A DNA stretch of 64,000 nucleotides from Arcanobacterium buesumense (GCF_012563545.1 NZ_CP050804.1:1779285-1843284), one strand, 5' to 3'; shown: positions 54,388-64,000, numbered from the stretch's first letter. A program made the numbers and translations. The notes: generated by a model from the sequence alone, not told the origin.

Positions 54388-56793
54388 ATGGCACATCAAA
54401 AACGGAACTTGACCAAACAGCAAGCACTGGCTGCCTTGCTGTCCTTCTTCTTGCTCTGCGGACTAGGCGGAACCCTATTAGCGGCCATGGCGATCCCTGT
54501 TGCGGCGACGTCGGGCATGGCTGTTAACGCTGTGACGAAGGTTTTTGATGACTTGCCGACGCAAATTGATTTTACAACCCCCTCCGAAGCGTCTGTTATT
54601 GTCGCTGCCGATGGCACGAAACTGGCAAGCTTCTATTCCGAAAACCGTATTGTGGTAGCTTCTGAGGATATTTCTCAGTTCATTAAAGATGCCGCTGTGT
54701 CAATCGAAGATCAGCGTTTCTATCAACACAACGGAATTGACGCCCAAGGTATTCTAGGTGCTGCTTTTTCAAATTTGACTGGTTCTTCATCACTTGCCGG
54801 CGGCTCAACAATCACCCAGCAATACGTCAAAAATGCATTGATTGAAAAGGGGCGCATTGACGACGACGACGAACAGATTGCTGCCGCAACCGAACAAACT
54901 ATTGCTCGTAAACTTAACGAAGCCCGTTTTGCAGTAGCGGTAGAAAATAACATGTCGAAGGATGAAATCCTTACTGCATATTTGAATATTGCGCAATTTG
55001 GTCCATCGCAATACGGCGTCGAAGCTGCTTCCCGTTATTATTATTCGAAACCGGCAAAAGACGTTACTTTGGAGCAAGCAGCGATGCTTGCGGGTATTAC
55101 CCAAGCACCGGGGCGATGGGATCCAGTGACCAATCCAGAAGGCGCACTAACTCGCCGCAATACTGTTCTTAGCACAATGCTTGAACAAGGTTATATAGAC
55201 CAGGCACAATACGATGCGGCTAGCGCTGTTTCTATCGAAGATATGCTCAGTGTATCGCCGGCCTACAATGGATGTGCGGAAGCTGGTATTTCTGCTAATT
55301 TCTGCGAATACGTTGTGCGCGATGTCTTAAATTCCGAACTTCTCGGCCAAACCCGTGATGAGCGTATCCAAAAACTATACCGCGGTGGATTAACGATTCA
55401 TAGCACAGTCAATCCAGCTGACCAGCAAGCTGCTTACGATGCGTTGATTGCACAAGTGCCACTAGGCGATCCTTCCAATATTGACATGGCTCTTTCGTCA
55501 GTGGAACCAGGAACGGGTAAAATTCGTGCAATGGTACAAAATCGTCCATTTGGCAATCCTTCCGACGAAGAACCACTAGCCACGAAAGTCAATAACAATG
55601 TGGGTGAAGACATGGGCGGTGGCGCCGGGTTCCAACCTGGGTCCACATTTAAGATTTTTACACTCGTTGATTGGATAGCAAAGGGGCACGGACCAAACGA
55701 TACTGTTAACGGTTCGCGGCAAATAACAATACCTGCCAATAAATGGAATATTTCATGCGCTCCAGGCTTAGCAGACACCTTTAGCCCATCTAATAACGCC
55801 GGAATTGGCTATGGCAATATGTCGGTCGTCAATGCTACGCGCAATTCGGTTAATACTGCATATGCAGATATGTCATCAAAACTCGATCTGTGTGACATTA
55901 CTAAGACAGCCGAAGCAATGGGTGCACGTCAAGGCTCCTTCGTTAATGCCTCAATGATCGAAGATCTTCATCGTGCCGGGCTTACTAATGTTAAGGAAGG
56001 CGATATCACGCCAATCATTCCTCGCCCCACCCAGGTATTAGGAGTCAATCCAACAACGCCACTTTCAATGGCAGTTGCTGTTGCAACATTGGCGGCAGAT
56101 GGCAATGCCTGCAAACCGCACGCATTTACCCAGATTACGGATCGTGATGGAAATGTTCTTGCCGACCAACAGCCCGAGTGCCGCCAAGTGATCGATAAGG
56201 ATGTTGCGCGCACAGTTAATGGTGTTTTACAGCAAATTCCACAACCGGGTGCCACCGGCGCGGCAGCAGTACTGGCCGGCGGGCGCCCATCGGGTGGAAA
56301 AACAGGTACTACTGACGGCGCATACCATGCTTGGTATGTTGGCTACACGCCACAGCTAGCTTCCGCAGTGTGGAGCGGTCACATGACTGGAAATATTCCT
56401 ATGCTCAACCTCGTTGTCAATGGAGTATTCCATGGCACTGTCTATGGTGGCACTTTAGCCGCTCCCGCATTCCGCTCATTTATGAATGCCGCACTAGCCA
56501 ATGAACCGATTGTCTCTTTCGCTCGTCCAGAACATCCTGTTAAGCCAGCTGAAAAGACGGAAGAAGAGAAGAAGAAAGAGGAAGAGGAAGCCAAAGGTCC
56601 GGAAGTTCCGTCAACGATCGGCATGAGTGAAAGCGACGCTGTTGCTACCTTGCAAAGCGCTGGATATGTTGTTGCGGTAGGTACTGATTATTCTGACCAA
56701 CCTGCTGGCACTGTTGCTCGGCAAGAACCAAGCGATCGCGCACAGCCAGGTACCCAAATTAACCTATGGCTTTCGATCGGCCCTCGTCCATGA
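54388..56793 (+). CDS. ponA: Bifunctional class A penicillin-binding protein with PASTA domain
   Basis: 801 residues. A transmembrane helix (~20-40), then a GT51 glycosyltransferase (EDQRFYQHNGID, GGSTITQQYVKN). The transpeptidase has STFK in FQPGSTFKIF, SVN, and KTGTT, and one C-terminal PASTA domain (VPSTIGMSESDAVATL). An acidic EEKKKEEEE linker separates them. It polymerises and crosslinks peptidoglycan. Its stop overlaps the next gene by 4 bases. Confidence 0.94.
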   Translation: MAHQKRNLTKQQALAALLSFFLLCGLGGTLLAAMAIPVAATSGMAVNAVTKVFDDLPTQIDFTTPSEASVIVAADGTKLASFYSENRIVVASEDISQFIKDAAVSIEDQRFYQHNGIDAQGILGAAFSNLTGSSSLAGGSTITQQYVKNALIEKGRIDDDDEQIAAATEQTIARKLNEARFAVAVENNMSKDEILTAYLNIAQFGPSQYGVEAASRYYYSKPAKDVTLEQAAMLAGITQAPGRWDPVTNPEGALTRRNTVLSTMLEQGYIDQAQYDAASAVSIEDMLSVSPAYNGCAEAGISANFCEYVVRDVLNSELLGQTRDERIQKLYRGGLTIHSTVNPADQQAAYDALIAQVPLGDPSNIDMALSSVEPGTGKIRAMVQNRPFGNPSDEEPLATKVNNNVGEDMGGGAGFQPGSTFKIFTLVDWIAKGHGPNDTVNGSRQITIPANKWNISCAPGLADTFSPSNNAGIGYGNMSVVNATRNSVNTAYADMSSKLDLCDITKTAEAMGARQGSFVNASMIEDLHRAGLTNVKEGDITPIIPRPTQVLGVNPTTPLSMAVAVATLAADGNACKPHAFTQITDRDGNVLADQQPECRQVIDKDVARTVNGVLQQIPQPGATGAAAVLAGGRPSGGKTGTTDGAYHAWYVGYTPQLASAVWSGHMTGNIPMLNLVVNGVFHGTVYGGTLAAPAFRSFMNAALANEPIVSFARPEHPVKPAEKTEEEKKKEEEEAKGPEVPSTIGMSESDAVATLQSAGYVVAVGTDYSDQPAGTVARQEPSDRAQPGTQINLWLSIGPRP

Positions 56794-57770
56794 AGCGTTT
56801 TCTCTCTCGAGCCTGCGCTCTGACAGCTGTTGCCGGCAGTGCAACACTGCTTGGCTCCCTATGCCATGCGCAGGCTTACACAGTTCGCCGACGCACCGTC
56901 GTCGTCAACCAACCCAAACTGGCTGAGGCTACCCAACTACGTATTCTCCACATTTCTGATCCTCATTTGCGAGCTCAGCAATCGCGTCGGCGTGCGTTCC
57001 TGAAATCCCTAGCTGACCTGCAACCTGATTTTGTGGTACTCACCGGCGATCTGATTTCTGAAGACGCTGCGATTGGACCACTATTAAATGATTTTGGACC
57101 ACTATTAAATATCCCTGGTGCATTTGTTTTTGGTTCGAATGATTATTTTGGTCCAAAGCTAAAAAATCCGTTGCGTTATCTTTGGACACATACGGGTAAG
57201 GACGCTCATGCGGATGACGATTCTTCCCGGCAGGTACTTGCAACTGAAGATTTACGGCGGGGCTTGGGTAGCGGTGGCTGGGCGGATCTAAATAACTCTC
57301 GAAGTCGTTTAACTGCTGGACCATGGACATTAGACCTTGTGGGGGTCAACGATCCGCATATTGGTTTAGATCGCATGCCTGCACCAGCTACCTTTTCTAT
57401 TCCGGAGTCTCCTTACTTGCGTTTAGGGCTAGCGCACGCACCATATCAGCGAGTGTTGACTGCGATGGCTGACGACGACGTCGATATAATATTTGCCGGG
57501 CATACTCACGGGGGCCAAGTTAATCTTCCAGGTTCGCACGCTCTTGTCACTAATTGCGATTTACCAACGCATTATGCCAATGGGTTATTCGAGTGGCCAC
57601 CTCCGGGGAGGAACACTAAACAGGCTCAGGTAATTAAAGGTCACGGAAGTGTTGTTCTTGACGAACAGATGTTAGTGCAGATCTCTGCTGGTATTGGAAC
57701 TTCGCCTTATACTCCAATTCGTACTTTTTGCGCTCCAGAAGCGATCATTCTCGACATTATTGCAGTGTGA
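56790..57770 (+). CDS. Metallophosphoesterase
   Basis: 326 residues from the ATG at 56790, overlapping the ponA stop. An N-terminal signal/anchor, then the calcineurin-like motifs ISDPHL, LTGDLIS, FGSNDYF (the usual GNHD changed to GSND) and GHTHGGQ. Likely a membrane-anchored phosphatase/pyrophosphatase of the YkuE type. The order ponA-phosphoesterase is conserved in actinobacteria (Rv3682-Rv3683). Confidence 0.88.
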   Translation: MKRFLSRACALTAVAGSATLLGSLCHAQAYTVRRRTVVVNQPKLAEATQLRILHISDPHLRAQQSRRRAFLKSLADLQPDFVVLTGDLISEDAAIGPLLNDFGPLLNIPGAFVFGSNDYFGPKLKNPLRYLWTHTGKDAHADDDSSRQVLATEDLRRGLGSGGWADLNNSRSRLTAGPWTLDLVGVNDPHIGLDRMPAPATFSIPESPYLRLGLAHAPYQRVLTAMADDDVDIIFAGHTHGGQVNLPGSHALVTNCDLPTHYANGLFEWPPPGRNTKQAQVIKGHGSVVLDEQMLVQISAGIGTSPYTPIRTFCAPEAIILDIIAV

Positions 57771-57855
57771 TATCGCCCGCACGGTGTTGCCACTGATTTC
57801 CGAATTTCACTTCACAGCGTTATCATTATGTGGTTGGCTTATCAACACATTCTTT

Positions 57856-57929
<74 letters not shown>

Positions 57930-57936
57930 CTCGATT

Positions 57937-57976
57937 AAAATCCTCTGCTACAGATAATTATGTGGCAGAGGATTTT
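57937..57976 (+). terminator. Terminator of tRNA-Pro
   Basis: AAAATCCTCTGC with GCAGAGGATTTT (57937-57948 / 57965-57976) and a T5 run after. Confidence 0.82.
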
Positions 57977-58080
57977 TCATTTTCGTCGCTACTTTATTCC
58001 TAAATAATACTATTCAACGCTTTAGGTGCAATATGATTAAATATGCAGACATAACACAGTATTTTCGAAAGGCAAGCATC

Positions 58081-58230
58081 ATGGACAAATGATTTGGCCG
58101 GTCAGATGAAAGCGAAGCATTACGCAACTGTGTTGCTGAGTTATCTTCAACGATTGCATAGGTCCGTTGGCAGCTCAACAAACTCAGCAGCAAAGCTCAA
58201 ATAAGCAAAAGACACGAGAGATTCGCTTGA
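58081..58230 (+). pseudogene. Decayed mini-gene with two in-frame nonsense codons
   Basis: An ATG with GAAAGG upstream opens MDK, then TGA (58090-58092), FGRSDESEALRNCVAELSSTIA, TAG (58159-58161), VRWQLNKLSSKAQISKRHERFA and a final TGA. Each internal stop is one change from a sense codon (TGG, CAG). The restored protein (~49 aa) would be a small helical, coiled-coil-like protein. Family unknown. Confidence 0.5.
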
Positions 58231-58299
58231 ATCCTCCTGCTAACTTTAGTCCTTCCACCATTTTCCGCACACTATTATCTACCCGCAAAGTAGCATACT

Positions 58300-59508
58300 A
58301 TGAATGATTTTCCTGATTTCGATAATGAATTAACACCACCAGCTGATCCAACACCACCAACCGATAGCGTATTACCTGATGGGGCTATACCCGCTCCGCC
58401 AGCACCTCAAGAGGGCACGCCAGCACCAGTACCCACGCCAGCACCAATGCCCAAACCGCCGCTGACCCCAGAACAGAAGAAACGTCGTCGGCGAATCCTC
58501 CTCGGCATCATTATTGTTGCACTTATTATCACCGGCATGTTTATCGCTAGTTTTTTCATCAACCTCAACCGCACTGCCGAAGCACAGGTGCGCGATTACC
58601 TTAACGCGATTGCTGATGGAGATGCCGATCGCGCAAATTCCCTTGTTGACCCAGGCATTTCAAACAACGATCGGGATTTCTTAACAAACGACAGCTTAAA
58701 AAATGCCGAAGAACGCATCAAAATTTTAGATGTTCGCGAACTGTCGAAAGATGAAGCTAAGCAACGTTCCGGAGAAATTACAAACAAAATTCCTGCTTTT
58801 GCGTCACAAGACAGCTACTTCGAAACCTCTATCGATTCCCCAACATCAACAATCGTCGAAGCCACATATAGCCTGAACGGTGTTAAGGCTAATACGTTCT
58901 TTATCACCCGTCCCGGCAAAAACGAAAAACTCGTTATGCACACCTGGGAAATTCTCAATCCATTTATCCGGGAGGTAGCAATAAATACCAAACTCACTGG
59001 CGTTGCTATTGGCGAAGTTAACCATTCTTTTGATGATTCCAGCTTGCTTACAGCTATCTATCTCTACCCAGGTATCTACAACATTACCCAAGAAAGTACC
59101 TCAACATATCTAGCTGGCGAAGAAAAGGTTTCAGTTGGGGAGAAAAATCTCTCGATTGATATTCCTGCTAAATACACTGACGCTTTACGCGATCTTGTAC
59201 TTGACACGGTTAAGAAACAATACGATCGCTGCGCGTCTATTGAAGGGAATCTCGATAAGGTCTGCCCTTACGCGGTACGTAACAAAGATCTAGCAGAGCT
59301 TAGCCCAGTAACTCCAATCGCAGAAATTACCAAATACGACGAATCAAATTTCACTTCTGGCAAGGGAACCATTCATATTAAGCCAAACCCTAGCGCCTTT
59401 ATTAAAGACCCACCGGCCAAAGAAATAGAGTTTGCTTTCTACGGGCAGATTAAATTCTCCGCCGGAAAGCCGGAAATTGAAATCTATAGCGCTCGTGAAT
59501 ACTGGTGA
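58300..59508 (+). CDS. TcaA-like proline-rich membrane protein
   Basis: 402 residues. A disordered Pro/Ala-rich N-terminus (1-60), a basic patch KKRRRR, one membrane helix (ILLGIIIVALIITGMFIASFFI), then an extracellular domain with a DUF4878-like start (AQVRDYLNAIADGDADRANSL) and repeated beta segments resembling TcaA-type domains. Envelope role likely, function unknown. Confidence 0.75.
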   Translation: MNDFPDFDNELTPPADPTPPTDSVLPDGAIPAPPAPQEGTPAPVPTPAPMPKPPLTPEQKKRRRRILLGIIIVALIITGMFIASFFINLNRTAEAQVRDYLNAIADGDADRANSLVDPGISNNDRDFLTNDSLKNAEERIKILDVRELSKDEAKQRSGEITNKIPAFASQDSYFETSIDSPTSTIVEATYSLNGVKANTFFITRPGKNEKLVMHTWEILNPFIREVAINTKLTGVAIGEVNHSFDDSSLLTAIYLYPGIYNITQESTSTYLAGEEKVSVGEKNLSIDIPAKYTDALRDLVLDTVKKQYDRCASIEGNLDKVCPYAVRNKDLAELSPVTPIAEITKYDESNFTSGKGTIHIKPNPSAFIKDPPAKEIEFAFYGQIKFSAGKPEIEIYSAREYW

Positions 59509-59533
59509 TAAGTCCAGTTCACCATAGGTAAAT

Positions 59534-59577
59534 ATGAGGGTGGGCTAGGGAAAGTATTTTCCCTAGCCCACCCTCAT
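59534..59577. terminator. Bidirectional terminator between convergent genes
   Basis: A perfect 20-bp stem (59534-59553 / 59558-59577) with loop GTAT, between the plus-strand membrane protein and the minus-strand ribokinase. Confidence 0.9.
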
Positions 59578-59591
59578 GAGCAACACCTCGG

Positions 59592-60494
59592 TTACAGTTG
59601 CGCAAACTCTTCCGCAGTAGCATATGACGTCTGTGTACCTAGCTTCGTTACCGAATCGGCAGCATACCGGTTAGCTTTTTCCAAAGCCAATCGCACATCA
59701 CCTGTTTTAACAACGTAGTGGCTAAAGCAACCGATGAACGCATCACCCGCACCAGTGGTATCACGCGGTTGTACCTCAACGGCCGGAAGGAGCTCTTCAA
59801 CACCGTCAGCCATCCACAAAACTCCGCGAGAACCAAGGGTAACAATAACGTTCTTCATCCCTGCGTTTAGGAGTGCTGTAGCTGCATTGCGAACGTCGTC
59901 GATCGTATCAACAGGCATACCGGTGAGCAGTGAAAGCTCAGATTCATTTGGCATGAAGTATTCACAGTCTTTCACCTCAGAGAGCACCAAATCTGGCTGA
60001 GCCGGCGCGGGATTGAGCAAAACTGGAATATTGTGTTCTTTACCGAAACGAATTGCAGCATAAACTGTTTCTAACGGCACTTCAAGCTGCAAAACGATAA
60101 GTTTACACTGGATAATATCGGCTGCGGCATTATCAATATCAGCAGGCGATAACTGGGCGTTGGCACCTTTGATAATCAGAATCGAGTTATGCGATTCCGC
60201 ATCAACAAAGATCGGTGCTACTCCCGAGCTTCCCTCGGTACGCATCACATACCGGGTATCAATCCCGTTCTTCTCAAAATTAGCTACCGTGTTATCTGCA
60301 AAAATATCTGATCCGACGCGGGTGATCATCAAAACATCGGAGCCCAGACGCGCTGCAGCAACTGCCTGATTTGCCCCCTTACCGCCACAACCCATGTGGA
60401 AATCTGGAGCTTCCAGAGTTTCACCTTCAGCTGGCATACGGTCAATATATGAGATGAGATCAACCATATTTGATCCGATTACTGCGATATCCAT
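59592..60494 (-). CDS. rbsK: Ribokinase (PfkB family)
   Basis: 300 residues. GGKGANQAVAAARLG near the N-terminus and the DTTGAGDAF anion hole/catalytic Asp near the C-terminus. It phosphorylates ribose or a related sugar. Last gene of the sugar operon, 3 bases after the DUF4432 gene. Confidence 0.9.
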   Translation of the reverse strand: MDIAVIGSNMVDLISYIDRMPAEGETLEAPDFHMGCGGKGANQAVAAARLGSDVLMITRVGSDIFADNTVANFEKNGIDTRYVMRTEGSSGVAPIFVDAESHNSILIIKGANAQLSPADIDNAAADIIQCKLIVLQLEVPLETVYAAIRFGKEHNIPVLLNPAPAQPDLVLSEVKDCEYFMPNESELSLLTGMPVDTIDDVRNAATALLNAGMKNVIVTLGSRGVLWMADGVEELLPAVEVQPRDTTGAGDAFIGCFSHYVVKTGDVRLALEKANRYAADSVTKLGTQTSYATAEEFAQL

Positions 60495-60497
60495 GAA

Positions 60498-61517
60498 TTA
60501 CTCCTTAATTCCAGTAGTGACGGTAAATGTCCGAGTCTGTCCCGCTTCTAATTCAATTAGCGTACCTGCTTCACATGCAGCAAGGAAACCTTCAGGACGC
60601 GATGTTCCAGGCAAGACAAAAGCTGCAACTTGTTGATCAGCATTGTAGAGGATCCAGCGAGTAGCCACCGGGAATTCTTCAGAACTAAATTCTGTACGGA
60701 AAACAACCCCATCTTCACTAGCTAATTCACATTCAATATTCTTTCCGTACTGCGGCAGATCATCAGCAAAGAAAACAATTTCTGGATCAAATTCTTTTGC
60801 TTGCGCCAACGATGAACCATCGATGTCTCCAGCCAAAATTTGTTCGTTGATCTCGCTCCAGCGTGCAGTTGGCGTAACATGCGCAGGAACAGTACGGCGA
60901 AGTTGGAATGCACCCTCAGGCAAGTTTTCGGTCATTACTCCGTTCTCGACAAAGGCATAGTTCATGTGGCACATATATTGCAACGGCATCGGCGCATACT
61001 TTGAAAGGTTGGTGACTTTCATTCCGATATCAAACATGGATGAGCCAGGACGCATACTCACGTGGGGCACTGCCTGATAGTGATGTCCGAAACCTTGCAC
61101 ATATTCGTAGGAAGATACGATACGTACTGTTCCGTCGTCGTCGATTTCTAACCACGCTTCATCCATTGTTGCGCAGGGGAATTCACCGTGCAGGGGATGG
61201 TTATCTTCCGGTGACGGACATCCGGCAGCCAATAGTCCCGAATGGAACGCAAAGCAGCCATATGTGTCAACTATTTCTTTGCATGGTTGAGGCCGGCTAA
61301 ACATATTCGTCATTCGTAACGACGTATCATCGAATTCGGCGTCCCAAATTATTTGTCCCATAAATGGTAGGACTTCAATATATCCGCGGCTATTTTCCAG
61401 GCGGAGTGTTTCGATTCCAGTATCGTAGCGATAGGATCGAACTTTGATATCCTCGCTGGTCACGATTGGTTGCCATACGTTAGTAAATTGGTTTCGTTGA
61501 AGAGGAATTGTTAGCAT
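60498..61517 (-). CDS. DUF4432/aldose-1-epimerase-like protein
   Basis: 339 residues with a galactose-mutarotase-like beta fold. GCPSPEDNHPLHGEFP carries the likely catalytic His, and HMNYAFVENG a second. The DUF4432 family is usually encoded beside sugar transporters. It probably interconverts anomers of the imported sugar before the kinase acts. Confidence 0.82.
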   Translation of the reverse strand: MLTIPLQRNQFTNVWQPIVTSEDIKVRSYRYDTGIETLRLENSRGYIEVLPFMGQIIWDAEFDDTSLRMTNMFSRPQPCKEIVDTYGCFAFHSGLLAAGCPSPEDNHPLHGEFPCATMDEAWLEIDDDGTVRIVSSYEYVQGFGHHYQAVPHVSMRPGSSMFDIGMKVTNLSKYAPMPLQYMCHMNYAFVENGVMTENLPEGAFQLRRTVPAHVTPTARWSEINEQILAGDIDGSSLAQAKEFDPEIVFFADDLPQYGKNIECELASEDGVVFRTEFSSEEFPVATRWILYNADQQVAAFVLPGTSRPEGFLAACEAGTLIELEAGQTRTFTVTTGIKE

Positions 61518-61526
61518 AATGATTTC

Positions 61527-62870
61527 TCACTTTTCAGTTGTAGAAATAGCTTTTTCGGCCCGGTGTTGCTTAACGAAATACATCAAGACGACGAGGAAGC
61601 ACACGAGCGATACAGAGAATGCCAGTTGCATTGAGTCTAAAGTATCTGAGACGAGACCTTGGATAACAGGGATAACTGCGCCTCCGATAATGGACATCAC
61701 GATCACCGCACCACCGGTTTCGGTGTGGCGCTTATCTTCAATAGCATCGAGTGTTCGAGCGTAGATGGTTGCCCAGCATGGACCGAAAAGACCCGAGGTG
61801 AGGATTGCGGCATATACTGCTGTCATATTAGGGACGGTGATAACCCAGAGAAGAGCGAGAACGCCAGCAATAGAGTAACCGATCAGGACAACATTTTCGT
61901 TGAATTTGGTCATGAGAATGTTAGCGATGAACTTGCCAACGAAGAAGGCTGCGAAGGCCCATATCATGTAGTTTGAAGCGGTACGTTCGTTAATCGTGTC
62001 GTCGAGGTTAAGGGCCAGCCGGATGGTGAATGACCATACTGCAGTTTGCATACCGACGTACATGAATTGGGTAAAAATACCAGTGGCGAAATTACGGTTC
62101 TTTCCGAGGTATCGCAAGGTTTCACCGATGGTAGCTTTAACTTCCTTGTCGTGCGAAAGTGGTTTGGCGTGCGGGAATTGCGTAATAGCAATAACAAGCA
62201 TGAGAACGGCTAGGACGACGATGATCCAGCGGTATGGCCCAAGGGTGCGTTGCAACATTTCTTCAGCGAATTGTTGGCGTTCTATCCCAGATAGAGCGTC
62301 GAGTTGCTTGTGGAGGGCGTCTCCGTCCGTGAAAATAAGGTATTTGCCAAGCAAGATACCGAAAATGGATCCGAGTGGGTAGAACGTCTGCGAAATGTTA
62401 AGGCGTAGGGTGGCGTATTTACGTGGGCCGATCATCGACGAGTAGGTGTTTGCGGAGGTTTCGAGGAACGATAATCCTACTGCGATAGCGAAGAGCGCAG
62501 CTAAAAATACGGTGTAGGTGGCTACATGAGAAGCTGGGAAGAACAACATACAGCCAATAATGTAGAAGCTTAACCCGATGAGCAGTCCCGACTTATAACT
62601 CCAGCGGCGAATCACACGCGAAGCTGGGATAGCGAGGAGGAAGTAACCTCCATAGAAAGCGGATTGTACGAAAGCTGAGGCAAAATCAGATAGTTCGAAG
62701 ATGGACTTGAACTGAGTGATGAGGACATCGTTGAGGGATGCCGCGGCGCCCCACATAGGGAAACAGATAGATAGCAGGATGTATTGCCAAATTGGAGTTT
62801 TATCAAGATATCCATCTGGTTGTTGGATCGTTGGATCTTTAATAAGACCAAATGAAGTATTAGTGGCCAT
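61527..62870 (-). CDS. FucP-type sugar:H+ symporter (MFS)
   Basis: 447 residues from the ATG at 62870 (AAAGG upstream). Twelve membrane helices. The FucP-family patterns are present: FGPCWATIYARTLD, and LSFLETSANTYSSMIGP near helix 5. It imports a sugar such as L-fucose or a ribose-like pentose; the kinase beside it favours the latter. Confidence 0.88.
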   Translation of the reverse strand: MATNTSFGLIKDPTIQQPDGYLDKTPIWQYILLSICFPMWGAAASLNDVLITQFKSIFELSDFASAFVQSAFYGGYFLLAIPASRVIRRWSYKSGLLIGLSFYIIGCMLFFPASHVATYTVFLAALFAIAVGLSFLETSANTYSSMIGPRKYATLRLNISQTFYPLGSIFGILLGKYLIFTDGDALHKQLDALSGIERQQFAEEMLQRTLGPYRWIIVVLAVLMLVIAITQFPHAKPLSHDKEVKATIGETLRYLGKNRNFATGIFTQFMYVGMQTAVWSFTIRLALNLDDTINERTASNYMIWAFAAFFVGKFIANILMTKFNENVVLIGYSIAGVLALLWVITVPNMTAVYAAILTSGLFGPCWATIYARTLDAIEDKRHTETGGAVIVMSIIGGAVIPVIQGLVSDTLDSMQLAFSVSLVCFLVVLMYFVKQHRAEKAISTTEK

Positions 62871-62956
62871 GAGTAAACCTTTCACGGAGTTCGTCGTTGA
62901 ACTTATGATCTGGATTACCCTCAATCTAGCCCTTCTACTTCAATATGTGAACCATC

Positions 62957-62991
62957 TCAACGTAACGATTGTTCCGTTATGGAAACGTTGA
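62957..62991. promoter_or_regulatory. Nested palindromic operator of the sugar operon
   Basis: Outer arms TCAACGT / ACGTTGA (62957-62963, 62985-62991) enclose TAACG / CGTTA (62963-62967, 62975-62979). It lies between the regulator and permease genes. A plausible SorC-family binding site. Confidence 0.5.
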
Positions 62992-63029
62992 TATAGCAGT
63001 GCTTACTCGCAATTTTTGGACAATTATTT

Positions 63030-63995
63030 TTATTTTTTGTAGCGTTCGTGCTTAAATGGAACATTTGTTCCGACGATGTGTTGTGCGGTGCGTACGTCGG
63101 TTACTAGCCTGTTGACGTAGCCATGCTCTAACGCGGCTTTGACGACGCTGACTTTCTCTGGTCCGCCAGCTACGAGAATTTTTTGTTCTTTGCGGCGCAA
63201 TTCCGGCAACGTGATTCCTACCGTGCGATTATTAAGGTCTGGAAGACAGACCCGTCCTTCACTATCAACAAATCGCCCGCAAATATCGCCTACTGATCGA
63301 GCAAAAATAGTTTCTTTCTCAGTTTCAGATAGTGGGCTAGATTCAATAAGTTCCCGGTTCGCCGTCGTTGATCCGACGGTATATATCGCAATCCTTGCCT
63401 GCGCACCGGCTTCAAGAACCCGGCGCACGTGTGGCGTTTGAGTCAACCGGGTACGAACTGGCACTGAACCTAAAAATAATGGCGCATTCAGCTCTTGACA
63501 GTGAGCACTAAATACTGCGGCAAAACGTTCGAGTGTGCCTGGCCGCCCTGGTTGCGGCACCGGATCCGATAATCCGCGACTGAGTTGGATTACCTCAACG
63601 TTGCGCCGTGGGCGTGGCTCAAGGTAGTCAGCTATCGCACTGATTGTCCGTGACGGTACTAGACCAATAGCATCTCCATCACGAACTAAGGATCCAATGA
63701 GTTGAGCGCCCGCTTTCCCGAGAGCATCACGCATGGCCACTTCCCCAGTACGCACTGGACTGACAAGAACAACATCTATTAGATGATAACGACGTTGTAG
63801 TTCCTCAACCAGCATCTCATCTTGTTCTCGAGGATCTAGGATTCGCACCTCAATAAAGCCTTGCGCATGGGCGTGGGCCAATAGTTTAGAGACGGTTGGC
63901 CGGGAAACATGTAGCCGTTGAGCAACTTGTTCTTGATTCAGCCCAGAATAATATAGTTTGGCAGCATCAAGGGATTGAATATCGCGCTCACTCAA
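63030..63995 (-). CDS. SorC/DeoR-type sugar-binding transcriptional regulator (start uncertain)
   Basis: 321 residues from a TTG at 63995. The frame stays open to the window edge, so the true start may lie beyond it. N-terminal HTH (LNQEQVAQRLHVSRPTVSKLLAHA), then a C-terminal sugar-phosphate-binding domain (SVGDICGRFVDSEGR, VAGGPEKVSVVKAAL). It likely controls the FucP-DUF4432-RbsK operon, with a sugar phosphate as effector. Confidence 0.88.
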   Translation of the reverse strand: MSERDIQSLDAAKLYYSGLNQEQVAQRLHVSRPTVSKLLAHAHAQGFIEVRILDPREQDEMLVEELQRRYHLIDVVLVSPVRTGEVAMRDALGKAGAQLIGSLVRDGDAIGLVPSRTISAIADYLEPRPRRNVEVIQLSRGLSDPVPQPGRPGTLERFAAVFSAHCQELNAPLFLGSVPVRTRLTQTPHVRRVLEAGAQARIAIYTVGSTTANRELIESSPLSETEKETIFARSVGDICGRFVDSEGRVCLPDLNNRTVGITLPELRRKEQKILVAGGPEKVSVVKAALEHGYVNRLVTDVRTAQHIVGTNVPFKHERYKK

Positions 63996-64000
63996 TGACT

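Overview
The window comes from an actinobacterium. The bacterial rRNA operon, the tad pilus cluster (ssd-tadABC-DUF4244-TadE/G-like), and the gene groups topA-tmk-holB and nth-crp-whiB-ponA-metallophosphoesterase all follow the order seen in actinobacteria (compare the Mycobacterium tuberculosis Rv3644c-Rv3683 region). Base composition is moderate for the phylum, and there is an anaerobic ribonucleotide reductase. Together these suggest a facultatively anaerobic Actinomycetaceae member (Arcanobacterium/Trueperella type). The genus is inference; the 16S gene at 5426-6948 would settle it.

Layout. 1-1548: the end of a xanthine/uracil-type permease fused to a degenerate OHCU-decarboxylase domain. 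1803-7300: a complete minus-strand rRNA operon with a recognisable promoter (TTGACG-17-TATAGT). 7370-10940: a minus-strand operon for a cytochrome-b/molybdopterin oxidoreductase with small membrane partners and an upstream DtxR/IdeR-like iron box. 11139-32170: a 21-kb integrative conjugative element (ICE) in the 3' end of tRNA-Thr(CGT), bounded by 41-bp direct repeats. 32329-38578: exported hydrolase, holB, tmk, topA. 38667-45351: methyltransferase, nrdG-nrdD with paired NrdR boxes, MrfA-like helicase. 45248-49923: tad pilus locus. 50032-57770: membrane protein, hydrolase, nth, crp, a DUF4177-like miniprotein, whiB, a bifunctional PBP, and a phosphoesterase. 57856-57929: tRNA-Pro(CGG). 58081-59508: a decayed mini-gene and a TcaA-like membrane protein. 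59592-63995: a sugar locus (SorC regulator, FucP-type permease, DUF4432 protein, ribokinase).

The ICE carries a tyrosine recombinase split by a frameshift, ParA with a small ribbon-helix-helix-like partner, an origin-like block of long dyads with a DnaA box, a MobC interrupted by an amber codon, a MOBP-type relaxase, DUF3801, a MuF-C-domain protein, a VirD4-type coupling protein, and a converging minus-strand module (TrbL/VirB6-like protein, SLT/CHAP hydrolase, VirB4, PrgI, Maff2). It ends with a winged-helix replication-type protein, an excisionase and an Xre regulator.

Three patterns on the ICE look under-described. (1) A TRxDL-x3-[I/M] peptide recurs in the C-terminal part of four otherwise unrelated element proteins, including the MuF-C protein and an orphan 354-aa protein, as expected of a shared docking or secretion tag for the coupling protein. 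(2) Strict 9-bp-period arrays of GCYRGCNNN units lie at four places: before the integrase, across the parA stop, inside the partner gene, and in the T4SS operon. They look like distributed partition or regulatory sites. (3) An interleaved, pseudoknot-capable pair of perfect stems lies at 16016-16073. Several element genes carry single lesions (one frameshift, two in-frame TAGs), so the element may be partly disabled.
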